A stretch of 64,000 nucleotides of DNA from assembly GCA_036925085.1 (NCBI GenBank), contig JAUPFP010000001.1, positions 8,457,502-8,521,501 on the forward strand, read 5' to 3'. This stretch comes from Brachycybe producta (lineage: Eukaryota; Arthropoda; Diplopoda; Playtdesmida; Andrognathidae). A model generated the notes under the pieces. The model did no database searches, was not told where the DNA came from, and saw only the letters and a program-made list of their open reading frames with translations. How positions within the stretch are numbered: the stretch's first letter is position 1; every line of letters begins with the position of its first letter. Below, one piece after another: positions 48,930 through 59,941 of the stretch. The position numbers and the translations under genes are program-made.

Positions 48930-51900
48930 TAGGAACCGGAAGGGAGGGACCGGACGGAAGGGAGGGAGGGACCGGACGGAAGGGAGGGAGGGAGGGACCG
49001 GACGGAAGGGAGGGAGGGAGGGACCGGACGGAAGGGAGGGAGGGAGGGACCGGACGGACGGGAGGGAGGGAGGGACCGGACGGACGGGAGGGAGGGAGGG
49101 ACCGGACGGACGGACGGGAGGGAGGGAGGGACCGGACGGACGGACGGACGGACGGGAGGGACCGGACGGACGGACGGACGGACGGGAGGGACCGGACGGA
49201 CGGACGGACGGACGGGAGGGACCGGACGGACGGACGGACGGACGGGAGGGACCGGACGGACGGACGGACGGACGGGAGGGAGGGAGGGACCGGACGGACG
49301 GACGGACGGACGGGAGGGAGGGAGGGACCGGACGGACGGACGGACGGACGGGAGGGAGGGAGGGACCGGACGGACGGACGGGCGGGAGGGAGGGACCGGA
49401 CGGACGGACGGGCGGGAGGGAGGGACCGGACGGACGGACGGGAGGGAGGGAGGGACCGGACGGACGGACAAGAGGGAGGGAGGGACCGGACGGACGGACG
49501 GGAGGGAGGGAGGGACCGGACGGACGGACGGGAGGGAGGGAGGGACCGGACGGACGGACGGGAGGGAGGGAGGGACCGGACGGACGGACGGGAGGGAGGG
49601 AGGGACCGGACGGACGGACGGGAGGGAGGGAGGGACCGGACGGACGGACGGGAGGGAGGGAGGGACCGGACGGACGGACGGGAGGGAGGGAGGGACCGGA
49701 CGGACGGACGGGAGGGAGGGAGGGACCGGACGGACGGACGGGAGGGAGGGAGGGACCGGACGGACGGACGGGAGGGAGGGAGGGACCGGACGGACGGACG
49801 GGAGGGAGGGAGGGACCGGACGGACGGACGGGAGGGAGGGAGGGACCGGACGGACGGGAGGGAGGGAGGGAGGGACCGGACGGACGGACGGGAGGGAGGG
49901 AGGGACCGGACGGACGGACGGACGGGAGGGAGGGAGGGACCGGACGGACGGACGGGAGGGAGGGAGGGACCGGACGGACGGACGGGAGGGAGGGAGGGAC
50001 CGGACGGACGGACGGGAGGGAGGGAGGGACCGGACGGACGGACGGGAGGGAGGGAGGGACCGGACGGACGGACGGAAGGGAGGGAGGGACCGGACGGACG
50101 GACGGAAGGGAGGGAGGGACCGGACGGACGGACGGAAGGGAGGGAGGGACCGGACGGACGGACGGAAGGGAGGGAGGGACCGGACGGACGGACGGAAGGG
50201 AGGGAGGGACCGGACGGACGGACGGAAGGGAGGGAGGGACCGGACGGACGGACGGAAGGGAGGGAGGGACCGGACGGACGGACGGAAGGGAGGGAGGGAC
50301 CGGACGGACGGACGGAAGGGAGGGAGGGACCGGACGGACGGACGGAAGGGAGGGAGGGACCGGACGGACGGACGGAAGGGAGGGAGGGACCGGACGGACG
50401 GACGGAAGGGAGGGAGGGACCGGACGGACGGACGGGAGGGCGGGAGGGACCGGACGGACGGACGGAAGGGAGGGAGGGACCGGACGGACGGACGGAAGGG
50501 CGGGAGGGACCGGACGGACGGACGGAAGGGCGGGAGGGACCGGACGGACGGACGGAAGGGCGGGAGGGACCGGACGGACGGACGGAAGGGCGGGAGGGAC
50601 CGGACGGACGGACGGAAGGGCGGGAGGGACCGGACGGACGGACGGAAGGGCGGGAGGGACCGGACGGACGGACGGAAGGGCGGGAGGGACCGGACGGACG
50701 GAAGGGCGGGAGGGACCGGACGGACGGAAGGGCGGGAGGGACCGGACGGACGGAAGGGCGGGAGGGACCGGACGGACGGAAGGGCGGGAGGGACCGGACG
50801 GACGGAAGGGCGGGAGGGACCGGACGGACGGAAGGGCGGGAGGGACCGGACGGACGGAAGGGCGGGAGGGACCGGACGGACGGAAGGGCGGGAGGGACCG
50901 GACGGACGGAAGGGCGGGAGGGACCGGACGGACGGAAGGGCGGGAGGGACCGGACGGACGGAAGGGCGGGAGGGACCGGACGGACGGAAGGGCGGAAGGA
51001 ACCGGACGGACGGAAGGGCGGAAGGAACCGGACGGACGGAAGGGCGGAAGGAACCGGACGGACGGAAGGGCGGAAGGAACCGGACGGACGGAAGGGCGGA
51101 AGGAACCGGACGGACGGAAGGGCGGAAGGAACCGGACGGACGGAAGGGCGGAAGGAACCGGACGGACGGAAGGGCGGAAGGAACCGGACGGACGGAAGGG
51201 CGGAAGGAACCGGACGGACGGAAGGGCGGAAGGAACCGGACGGACGGAAGGGCGGAAGGAACCGGACGGACGGAAGGGCGGGAGGAACCGGACGGACGGA
51301 AGGGCGGGAGGAACCGGACGGACGGAAGGGCGGGAGGAACCGGACGGACAAAAGGGCGGGAGGAACCGGACGGACGGAAGGGCGGGAGGAACCGGACGGA
51401 CGGAAGGAAGGGAGGAACCGGACGGACGGAAGGAAGGGAGGAACCGGACGGACGGAAGGGCGGGAGGAACCGGACGGACGGAAGGGCGGGAGGAACCGGA
51501 CGGACGGAAGGGCGGGAGGAACCGGACGGACGGAAGGGCGGGAGGAACCGGACGGACGGAAGGAAGGGAGGAACCGGACGGACGGAAGGGCGGGAGGAAC
51601 CGGACGGACGGAAGGGCGGGAGGAACCGGACGGACGGAAGGGCGGGAGGAACCGGACGGACGGAAGGGCGGGAGGAACCGGACGGACGGAAGGGCGGAAG
51701 GAACCGGACGGACGGAAGGGCGGAAGGAACCGGACGGACGGAAGGGCGGAAGGAACCGGACGGACGGAAGGGCGGAAGGAACCGGACGGACGGAAGGGCG
51801 GAAGGAACCGGACGGACGGAAGGGCGGAAGGAACCGGACGGACGGAAGGGCGGAAGGAACCGGACGGACGGAAGGGCGGAAGGAACCGGACGGACGGAAG

Positions 51901-52465
51901 GGCGGAAGGAACCGGACGGACGGAAGGGCGGAAGGAACCGGACGGACGGAAGGGCGGAAGGAACCGGACGGACGGAAGGAAGGAAGGAACCGGACGGACG
52001 GAAGGGCGGAAGGAACCGGACGGACGGAAGGAAGGAAGGAACCGGACGGACGGAAGGAATGAAGGAACCGGACGGAAGGGCGGAAGGAACCGGGCGGAAG
52101 GAACCGGGAGGAAGGAACCGGGAGGAAGGAACCGGGAGGAAGGAACCGGGAGGAAGGAACCGGACGGGCGGAAGGAACCGGACGGGCGGAAGGAACCGGG
52201 AGGAAGGAACCGGGAGGAAGGAACCGGACGGACGGAAGGAACCGGGAGGAAGGAACCGGGAGGAAGGAACCGGGAGGAAGGAACCGGAAGGAAGGAACCG
52301 GAAGGAAGGAACCGGAAGGAAGGAACCGGAAGGAAGGAACCGGAAGGAAGGAACCGGGAGGAAGGAACCGGGAGGAAGGAACCGGAAGGAAGGAACCGGA
52401 AGGAAGGAACCGGGAGGAAGGAACCGGGAGGAAGGAACCGGAAGGAAGGAACCGGAAGGAAGGTG
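48930..52465 (+). repeat. 3.5 kb G-rich minisatellite inside integrase coding sequence
   Basis: Tandem units change along the array: mixed units to about 49420, 30-bp units (ggagggagggagggaccgga plus cggacggacg) to about 50700, 26-bp units (gaagggcgggagggaccgga plus cggacg, then aaggaacc variants) to about 52060, and 14-bp units (ggaaccggaaggaa and ggaaccgggaggaa) to 52465. I find only one T on the plus strand, at 52060. No T means no stop codon on either strand, so the 1259-codon plus-strand frame and the similar minus-strand frames are unavoidable. The array lies between YEIGTGR and RKVCDRCHVDNLKPY of the integrase C-terminal domain and preserves frame. Confidence 0.95.
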
Positions 52466-52648
52466 TGCGACCGGTGTCACGTAGATAACCTGAAGCCGTA
52501 CATACCCACCTGCACTGTGAGACAGGAAGATAGACTTGGTGTCACCGTCAAGAGAAGCTCCGCACCGGCACCACCCAAGGGGTCCACCATGGGAGAGGTG
52601 GCTGCGGGTACGGTCCCGTCCTTGTCGTCGGAGCTCTGTTACCGGTAA
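52466..52648 (+). pseudogene. End of integrase C-terminal domain, gypsy-type element 1
   Basis: Continues in the same frame as the segment left of the array: VCDRCHVDNLKPY, matching the HVDxLKPY ending of gypsy-type integrase C-terminal domains, then about 40 residues to TAA. It shows the array sits inside one domain rather than between genes. Confidence 0.8.
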
Positions 52649-52803
52649 GTGGGAACATTTTAAAGTTTTCGTTTAACGCGCATTGTAACGGTCTGGCGGG
52701 ACGTTACAGACATCCATCTCACCTGGTACATGATGGTAGGGTGAGTTTAACGATTTAAATTACCTCACATGGTGCTATGAATATGGAGTAGGAGGTTTCC
52801 GCT

Positions 52804-54050
52804 ATGGGCCTTTTGATGCTGAAATATACCCCAGAGCAGCGAGCATTTTTGGTTGAAAATTTGATGAATTGTTTTGGGCCTGTACATCGTTCGTCACCTC
52901 GTGCTGTGACACCAATGGCAGCAGAAGCGAGTTTAGGACCTCTGAATTTGGAACCAGAGCCAACCACGTCAACCCGAACAAATGCACAGAAACCGATAGA
53001 AAGAATTGAGCAAACTGTAACGCCTGTACCCTTGAATGAACTGGAATGGACGCACGCTCCTCCCTGCAACCAACAATGGAAACAGACTGGCACATGGCAC
53101 CCTCTTCAAGACATTAAAAGCATCTACACCAATGGTCTGACAATGAGCACTGCAGTTATTTCTCTTTGTGTCTAGAAGGTTATGCTTTAAGATTTTTGAA
53201 TTCGTTAATGGAGACAGCCAATCACAACATGGGTCGAAATGAGAGCGCACATTGTTAAAAAATTCGGAAGAGCCAACCACGGAAGGCAATGGATGAAACA
53301 ACTCCAGAGCTTGATTCAACGTGATGATGAGCCCTTCTATCAATTTGGGTATAAATGTATGAAGCTGTGACCGAATTACTCCAAATGAAGATGAATTGCG
53401 CAAAAAATTCTCTGCAAAACTTTGTGGATTAGCCCCGATGACAGCTGAAGAGTACATGGAGCGAACGTATTGTATGGAGCAGGATTTGATTGCTATGGGT
53501 CAACTGTCCATGAAGAGCAGGAGTACTCCCAAGAATCAACAGCCTAACCCAACAGCAGCAACTGACTCCGCAAACTTGCGGAACGCAAACTCAGATGAAT
53601 ACGAATCAGCAGATGGGAGGACAACAACCGCAAACGCAGCATAGCAGTTAGAAGAAACATAAGAAGTTATGGTCAGGGACCACAGCAGCATCTGAATCTG
53701 CAAACGCATCTCCAACAACAGCAGCAGCAGCGGCAGAACCATGTGAATAAAGGAAGAAATTATGGGCAAAACAAGAATTTTCAAGGACCATATACGCGAC
53801 ACTGTTTTATGTCGGAAAACTGGACACTTGGTTAAAGATTGCCCTGAGCATCAGAACAGACCTCCGCATTCTGCAGTAAGGCACATTATGGAGGCTTAGA
53901 AACAACAGCAGGAAGTCGAGAAGGCAGCCGCAGTTGCCGCAACTAGTGCCATTACCGCCCCACCTGCTGCCCATCACCTGACACAAGAAGAGATGAAGTA
54001 TGCGAATCTACATGGAGTTAGAGGATGAACTGAGTCGGACTGCCTGTACC
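52804..54050 (+). pseudogene. Gag of gypsy-type element 2
   Basis: The N-terminal frame from ATG 52804 is followed by a capsid-like segment (about 53225-53370) with TWVEMRAHIVKKFGRANH and FYQFGYKCM. A later frame (53396-53644) is rich in Asn/Gln/Ser. A zinc knuckle remnant near 53805-53850 reads LCRKTGHLVKDCPEHQ, with the first cysteine displaced by a one-base shift. Several stops interrupt it. Confidence 0.65.
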
Positions 54051-54459
54051 TGAACCCTCAACCTTGGATAGAATGATGGTAAAGGATGTCATGCCTGGAA
54101 AAGTAACCGTGAGAGTCCCGCAGGATGAGAGAATTGAGCACCTGCAGATGATGAAGTTAAGTAGAGGCAGAATGAAAGAAAGTGGCTTGTGGAAGCACCC
54201 TTCATCGGATGTCCTGCAGATTAGCGGATCCACATTGAACAACCCGAGAGGCACGAGAGATAGTGAATCGGTGACAGTAGCCAAGATAGCTCGTCTACCG
54301 ACACAGTCCATAACCTCAACTTTGATTGATGTGGTCCAGAAGCTTACAGAGGTATTGAATTCATTCCCAGCAAGAGTGGTAACAGAACAGTGTGATAAAG
54401 AGGAAACTGTTGGAGGACATGATCTAGATGCAATTGAAAGACAAAAAATTGTGATGACG

Positions 54460-55160
54460 ATACCAGAACCGGTGGCAATTCAGTTAAGAATTCCCGAATA
54501 TGAACGTTCGAGAATTTTCGTTACGCTGAATGGAATAGCTGTATAAATGATGGTTGATTCAGGGGCTGACATAAGCATACTAAGCGAAAAAGTTGCAAAG
54601 ATGATTGGCCTGAAAATCGACCCGGCTCCAGCTGAAGAAGCAGTAAATGCAGTTGGTGGATCGAGAATCCGAATTGTTGGATCAGCAGGGGTCAATGTAC
54701 GACTACAAGAAACTGGCAACGACGCGGATTATGATTATCGATGAACTCGAGGCTTTGTTAGGAAACAACCTCGGAGCTGCGTTCCGATTGATGATTGATA
54801 TGGAGAACCGAGCGATCTACTTCAAGGAGAATATGATGGAGGGAGGAACTTCTGGAATTATTGAGAGTACCGACCCCATATATACCTATGTTCTGATTGA
54901 AGATGAAATGGCTGAAGTGCCAAGGATTTACAAGAGAGTAGAGGGAGATGGGAAGATCAACTCATCTAGGAGACAATCCGATTATGGTTCGATGATCGTA
55001 CCCACCACCCCGACTGCAAATGGAAAACCCTTGACGTTGCACTTGATTAAGAAAATTCGTCTTGATCCCTGTGAGGAACAAATTGTTCAAGTTCGATGCA
55101 AAGACTGCCCTAAGAAAGGAGAAATGGTCTTGATTGACGTAAACCCAGAAACTTGAGAGA
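54460..55160 (+). pseudogene. Protease and spacer of gypsy-type element 2
   Basis: The aspartic protease site MVDSGADISIL (Asp codon at 54555) is preceded by a TAA at 54544 and followed by a frame change at about 54700. The downstream frame to 55156 has the inter-domain layout seen in element 1, ending with RLDPCEEQIVQVRCKDC. Retropepsin would process the polyprotein; this copy cannot be translated through. Confidence 0.7.
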
Positions 55161-55375
55161 AGAAAGGAATCATGACTGCACACGAAATAATGGAGATTGA
55201 TGATCGTCGGAAGATAAAGGTACTGGTGCGCAATACCACTTCAAGGACTCTGACGCTTGGTGCCATCAAGGAGTTGGCACTGCAGAAGTACTTGACATGG
55301 CCCTTCACATGACCAATGAATAGACTTTGAATAGTAATCTACCTCAAGGATCAATGATCGAGGCGGAGTCTACAG

Positions 55376-55905
55376 TTCAAAGTGTACATGAAAATGGCGA
55401 ATGTTATGGAGATCTACGCCCAGTCCATACAGAAATGGTAGACAGGAAGATCACCTGAGGGACCATTAGTAAATGAAGAGAACTTGGCGAACGAATTGGA
55501 GATCTAAACCCAATCTAAAGTAACGGTAGACGGGTAGAAGACCAACCGAGAGACTATTAGTAATTGAAGAGAAAGTAACGGTAGATGGGGAGAAGACCAT
55601 CAGAGGGACCATGAGTAATGGAGAATGTAGCTCAAGTGGAGACCTGTCTGGAAATATAGGCCCAATCCATAAAGAAATGGTAGATGGAGAGAAAGCCATC
55701 AGAGGGACCATTACTAATCCAAAAGAACTTGGCGATGGATTTGGAGATCATCACGCAATCCGTAAAGAAACGGTAGATGGGGAGAAGACCAACCGCGGGA
55801 CCATTAGCAATTGGAAAGAACTTGGTGAATGTAATGGAAATCTACACCCAACCCAAAAATGGTAGCTGAGGAAAAGACCAGCAGAGGCACCATGAGAAAT
55901 GAAGA
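55376..55905 (+). repeat. 93-bp coding tandem repeats between protease and reverse transcriptase
   Basis: Five to six diverged units of about 93 bases contain gtagatggggagaagacca, gagggaccattagtaat and aacttggcgaatg/gatgg. In the best-preserved units (55611-55865) they read as a 31-residue repeat with KELGDGFGDHHAIRK and VDGEKTNRGTISN. Outer copies carry stops. Confidence 0.8.
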
Positions 55906-56100
55906 AAGATTTGAGGATTGTTTAAATCTGCGACCTAACCTCAATGCTGAGCAGAAGAAGGCTATGAAAGCTTTACTCTTTGAATTTCGAGAATCGTTTG
56001 CTTTTGATCTGAGTGAGTTGGGAGAAACCAACCTGACGGAGCATGCGATTCATACTGGTGATGCACGTCCAGTAAGGCAGCCATTGTGACGCACGGCACC
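55859..56100 (+). pseudogene. N-terminal reverse transcriptase region, gypsy-type element 2
   Basis: Reads FEDCLNLRPNLNAEQK, then ESFAFDLSELGETNL and HAIHTGDARPVRQPL. This closely parallels the corresponding region of element 1 (LGETSLVEHTIDTG). A stop (TGA) follows at 56087-56089 and similarity decays after RTAPEA. No catalytic motifs are present. Confidence 0.75.
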
Positions 56101-57530
56101 CGAAGCATGAAAAATCATGAAATATATGTTGAAAACGATACGTTGAAAACAGAAGATGACTGCGTGGACCTGAAAGAAAACCCCCAGGCGCAAGGAATGT
56201 ACTGCACAGGCACAGTAGAAACAGATGATAAGTTGAAACAAAGAAATGATGAAGTAAAAGACAAACAGGAAATTGAACAGTTTGGACAAAGCAACGTCAC
56301 CAGTGAAAGCAGCCAATAAGACGCGATATGTTGGCAGTTTCAAAAGGAGACGCCGCTATTAACAAAAATATCTTTAAATTTGTGGAGAGCTGCTTGGACA
56401 CGCCATAATTTAATTCCTAACAAAGGTGACAAAAGGTTCTATACTTTGTCAACTCTACAATTGATAAATGGAGTGTGAAAAGCAATCGCGGAAAAGAAAC
56501 GGAAAAATAACGGTTCCTTTTGAACAAGATATGCGAAGTAGGAAAAAGTTATAATTTCGTTTCTTAAAAAAACGCGTAGTTCAGAAATTTTGATATCAGG
56601 AGCAAGAATGGCTGAAGCCAATACATAATCAAATTCGTTGGAGATGGACGCGATTAGTGTAGCATCTGGAAAAATGGACGACAGTCCCAAACAAACACCA
56701 CCTTCCTCTCCGACGATAAGAGTTGAAACTCCGACATATGTATCTCAATTAGAGACTGCACTGAGAGCTGGGAACCTTAACCTCTCATGCGCTTCAAGGC
56801 CTATAACCACGGAGAACAATCTTGGCTTTGGCCACGGCAGTTAATGACCGGACGAACTGTTGTGGCCCCTATGGGAACGCAAGGCATCGTAACACCATTA
56901 ACTGCCTTTACAACTGAGGTGGAGTTAATGGAAGCGACGACCGATGAGTTAAAAAGGATTATCTCGTTAGAAAAAAAGCGGCATAATTGCCCTACAACCG
57001 TCCTCAGGAATATCCGAATTGTGGTCCCCTGGACCGAGTCCTGAACAACTGTTGGGTTTACCTTCAAGAAGCAACCGCCAGTGCAAGAGACATCTTCCAG
57101 TACCAAGGGTCTTTTTACCTGGAAAACAATGTACCGCCTCTTTGGAGTAGTACAGCAACCTGGAAGATAACACGTCGTGGTTCTTCGCTACGGAACTGAA
57201 TTCGCAATGGTATGGGTCGATACCAGGATCGGGTCTTGTTTGGTATACACCAACCCCAACCCGGCACCGATGAAGCTTGTACCTCTACCCCATCAAACCA
57301 TGGTTTACGACCTTAATAGAGATGTCCAGTTATGGAACTCCTACCCTACAGTATTTCTATGGGAATGAACATGGCACAGCTGAAGAGCGTATCACAACGA
57401 CATTCTTTGCCGTAAGGAACATCATCCAATCGCCTCTACATTTTCAACAGGGTGAGCCCCAGGAAACGTGGACGGAGATGTGCGGTACCAAAAGTACTGA
57501 GTGACCCAGAAGCCACACAAAATACAGGGT
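56101..57530 (+). other. Retroelement-like but unassigned sequence
   Basis: A run of medium open frames on the plus strand (56086-56319, 56638-56844, 56787-57044, 57177-57504) overlap or abut in different frames, as in a decayed polyprotein. One begins MEMDAISVASG and is Ser/Pro/Thr-rich like a gag N terminus. No conserved motif is recognised. The mariner-like word acagggtgataaaaaa occurs near 57525. Confidence 0.4.
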
Positions 57531-57723
57531 GATAAAAAAATAATGGAGGACCCAAAACATCTCAATACTAATTCAGATTTTGTGTTTAAAAAGTAGATCA
57601 GGTAAGAGAATTGTTTTTTTACAGCAATTGTAGTTACTTATTATCATTGAAAATGGTTGTTATGACTATAGGAACTCGAATTAAAAAGTAGCATTTGCAT
57701 GGACATTTTTTAAATCACAATCG

Positions 57724-58150
57724 AAGATTATTTTAAAGAAAAGACATTTAAGAAAGTGGCATTTCGAAGACTTGCATCATACTGAGAAAATCTACCGCAA
57801 GGCCCTGGAGACTGCTGTTAAACAAATAGAAAAAAATGCATCTTTAGGAATGGTTAAAGCTTGCTTTTTACTAGATGCAATTGTAAACTATAAAACAAAA
57901 AATCCAAGATGGAGTCAAACTACTATACAACACTCATTGATTTGGCGTTTAATGTCTCCAAAAAGCAATGAATTTGGTTGCACATCATTGTTAAAGCTAC
58001 CTTCAAAATCTACATTACAACATTACACATTCAGCAGTAGTGGAGAAGTTGGTGTCACATCACTGGTTAAGAAAAAAAAGGCTTGAAGGTGAATCACAAT
58101 TACTACAACCTGACCAGCATATTGGCAGTTTAATTGGAGTGAGGCTACAA
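57724..58150 (+). pseudogene. Transposase fragment, probably P/THAP-type
   Basis: An open frame from 57724 reads RHLRKWHFEDLHHTEK and later NPRWSQTTIQHSLIWRLMSP and LLKLPSKSTLQHY. The pattern W....I..SL..R..SPK.....LLKLPS..TL..Y resembles the helical region before the catalytic core of P/THAP-type transposases, as in the element at 8010-8130 of this window. The frame breaks at an A8 run (58071-58078). No catalytic residues follow. The family call is by pattern only. Confidence 0.5.
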
Positions 58151-59941
58151 TTAGAACGTACTGTTGTGGTTTTGATTACACACAACTGTTGTGGTTATTG
58201 CACAACTTTTATTAATAAATTGAATATTGAATAATCTCAACACGAACACTGCAAATTGCATTTGAATGGCTTTATTTATTTGCTGCATCAATTTATTTAC
58301 TTGCATCGACCATGAGGTCCACCACTAGAGTTGCCAGAGGAATTGCCTGAGGTCGAAACCTGCAGAACAACACCTAAGCTGGTCCAAATGACCAAGTGTC
58401 TGTTTATGATCCAGAGGAACACTGGGGTTCAACGTGACAGTTAGATGACTAGCAAGACAAACTGTCCACATCGATAGAGCCGCTGAAGGCACCCCAAATT
58501 TGCCCGTAAGCACTGCCTTTGCAATGAGAAGGCTGGAAGGATATGGAGGGTTAGTGACCATTGCTGTAGTGGTGAACGTGGATGCATTGGTACATGATAA
58601 TGAATTGCAAAGTACATGAAATTATACACAACCAGAAAACACATTGTCAAAAACAACCTAAACAAGATAATCATAACGTAGATAAACTATAAGTAAAGAC
58701 ATAACAATATTTACACTAAATAATGCGTGCGCGGTTGTAAACATGCACAGTCATGCATGAAGTTAATGAAAACGGTTTTAAAAGAGAAAATGAATAACTA
58801 CTGATCACCACAGTACCTTGTTTGGCGAATGAAATCTCCAAAAAGTTATCAGCTTGTCAGAAAAACATTGCTGAAGTTGCCTTGCAGGTAATATCATCAC
58901 TACTATATTTGTGTAACAGAAACAAACCTTAAACTTTTCAGTACAGGTCCACACATCTTGGTTATACTGTGTGAGCTTTTGACATCAACCAATATTTTAT
59001 TACCAACCTTTAGATGACATTTTCTACTTTTCGTTTCTTCTCTGAGCAGTATGACACCTGCACAGAGAAGATCCGAGCTGTAGAGAGAGCTGGATGGAGA
59101 TAGATTGTAGTCACTCTTCTGCATGGGGGTGTAATCGATGCAGGAGAGTGGCGGCCATCTCTCTCTCTTCCGGTTGATGCTGATATACATCTTCTCCATC
59201 GGTATTCCGACTAGAGAAGATGTTGTAGCTGCTGAGAATCGTATAGCTCCTGCCCTATGAAACCTCCGGCCTCTGAAGAGAAGTTATTAACATAAAGACA
59301 TAGAGACAACGCTACTTCTTGTTACAACACTTTTATTCATTCCTTGTAAGAAGTACAGATACAAGGGTGAATAGTAAAATACTAACTGGAAATCCTCAGG
59401 CCCATGATTTCGAATGTATCGCAAAAACAGGCAAAGGAAAGAACTGAGGAACAAAGAGGAACATGGTCCTTTTATATCTTGGACCTGTGTACACCTGCGA
59501 GGTGTAACCAGGTCCAAGTGACCATGGTCCCTTATGTATCAATCCGCCGCTTGTGCATGAGTCAGAAAGGTGAGTCAGAGAGGAGGGAGGGACGGTTGAG
59601 AGTTGTTTACCCCCCAGGCTATGGTTTTGGCGGGATCACGATTTACAGGGTGTTACAACTGGTAGCACCTCTGGTGAGGTTGGGATAATATTGTTGCAAG
59701 AAAAAATAAATTTATCTTAGGTGGACAATCAATATATTAATTACATATTCATAAACATTTTTTTAAAAAAAAATTGTGGTTAATTTGGATGCCAATGACA
59801 TGATAATAAACACAAAATATTTTTTATTGACTATCCTTAATTTGTGACTGAAAGGGTTAAATCAATTCCAATTCTTCGGGAACTTTTAGAGCACAAGATT
59901 TTTTCTGCAGGCACATTGTCAATAAACAGAGCTGGAAAAAT
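58151..59941. other. No gene recognised; possible LTR-like part near 59.3-59.66 kb
   Basis: Minus-strand frames at 58325-58561 and 58903-59199 have no recognisable domain. Near 59478-59518 is a hairpin (cttggacctgtgtacacct against aggtgtaaccaggtccaag). At 59651 the sequence tgttacaactggtagcacc could be an LTR end followed by a tRNA primer site, but no matching LTR start was found. Confidence 0.35.

Larger units (their letters stand above)
44270..52707 (+). mobile_element. Gypsy-type LTR retrotransposon 1, defective
   Basis: Order: hairpin-rich leader, gag, CCHC knuckle, protease, N-terminal part of reverse transcriptase, large deletion, RNase H tail, integrase, expanded minisatellite, end of integrase. 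This is Ty3/gypsy gene order. The right end carries tgtaacggtctgg then cgggacgttaca (52684-52707), a TGT...ACA type terminus. No matching left LTR is visible, so the left boundary is approximate. The region is GC-richer than its surroundings. Frames change repeatedly, so the copy is not autonomous. Confidence 0.8.
52708..56100 (+). mobile_element. Gypsy-type LTR retrotransposon 2, defective
   Basis: Gag, zinc-knuckle remnant, protease, a spacer with tandem repeats, and the start of reverse transcriptase in Ty3/gypsy order, with many stops and frame changes. It is broken off near 56090. The fragment at 59942-60345 could be its displaced 3' part. No LTR pair could be identified. Confidence 0.7.

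Noticed and set aside
49000-52400. CRISPR-like regular array
   Set aside because: Contiguous tandem units with no spacers, in a spliced eukaryotic genome.
48917-52480. Minus-strand Pro/Ser/Arg/Val-rich open frames of 1187 and 809 codons
   Set aside because: Same array on the other strand, where A is almost absent, so no stop codon is possible. Period-10 and period-26 peptide repeats follow from unit length.
48869-52648. 1259-codon plus-strand open frame as a giant Arg/Gly/Asp-rich protein
   Set aside because: It is the integrase C-terminal segment plus a T-free tandem array. With no T on the strand, stops cannot occur, so openness is not evidence of coding.
58325-58674. Minus-strand protein gene near 58.5 kb
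   Set aside because: Two overlapping short frames without a recognisable motif, splice pattern or conserved residues; not supportable.
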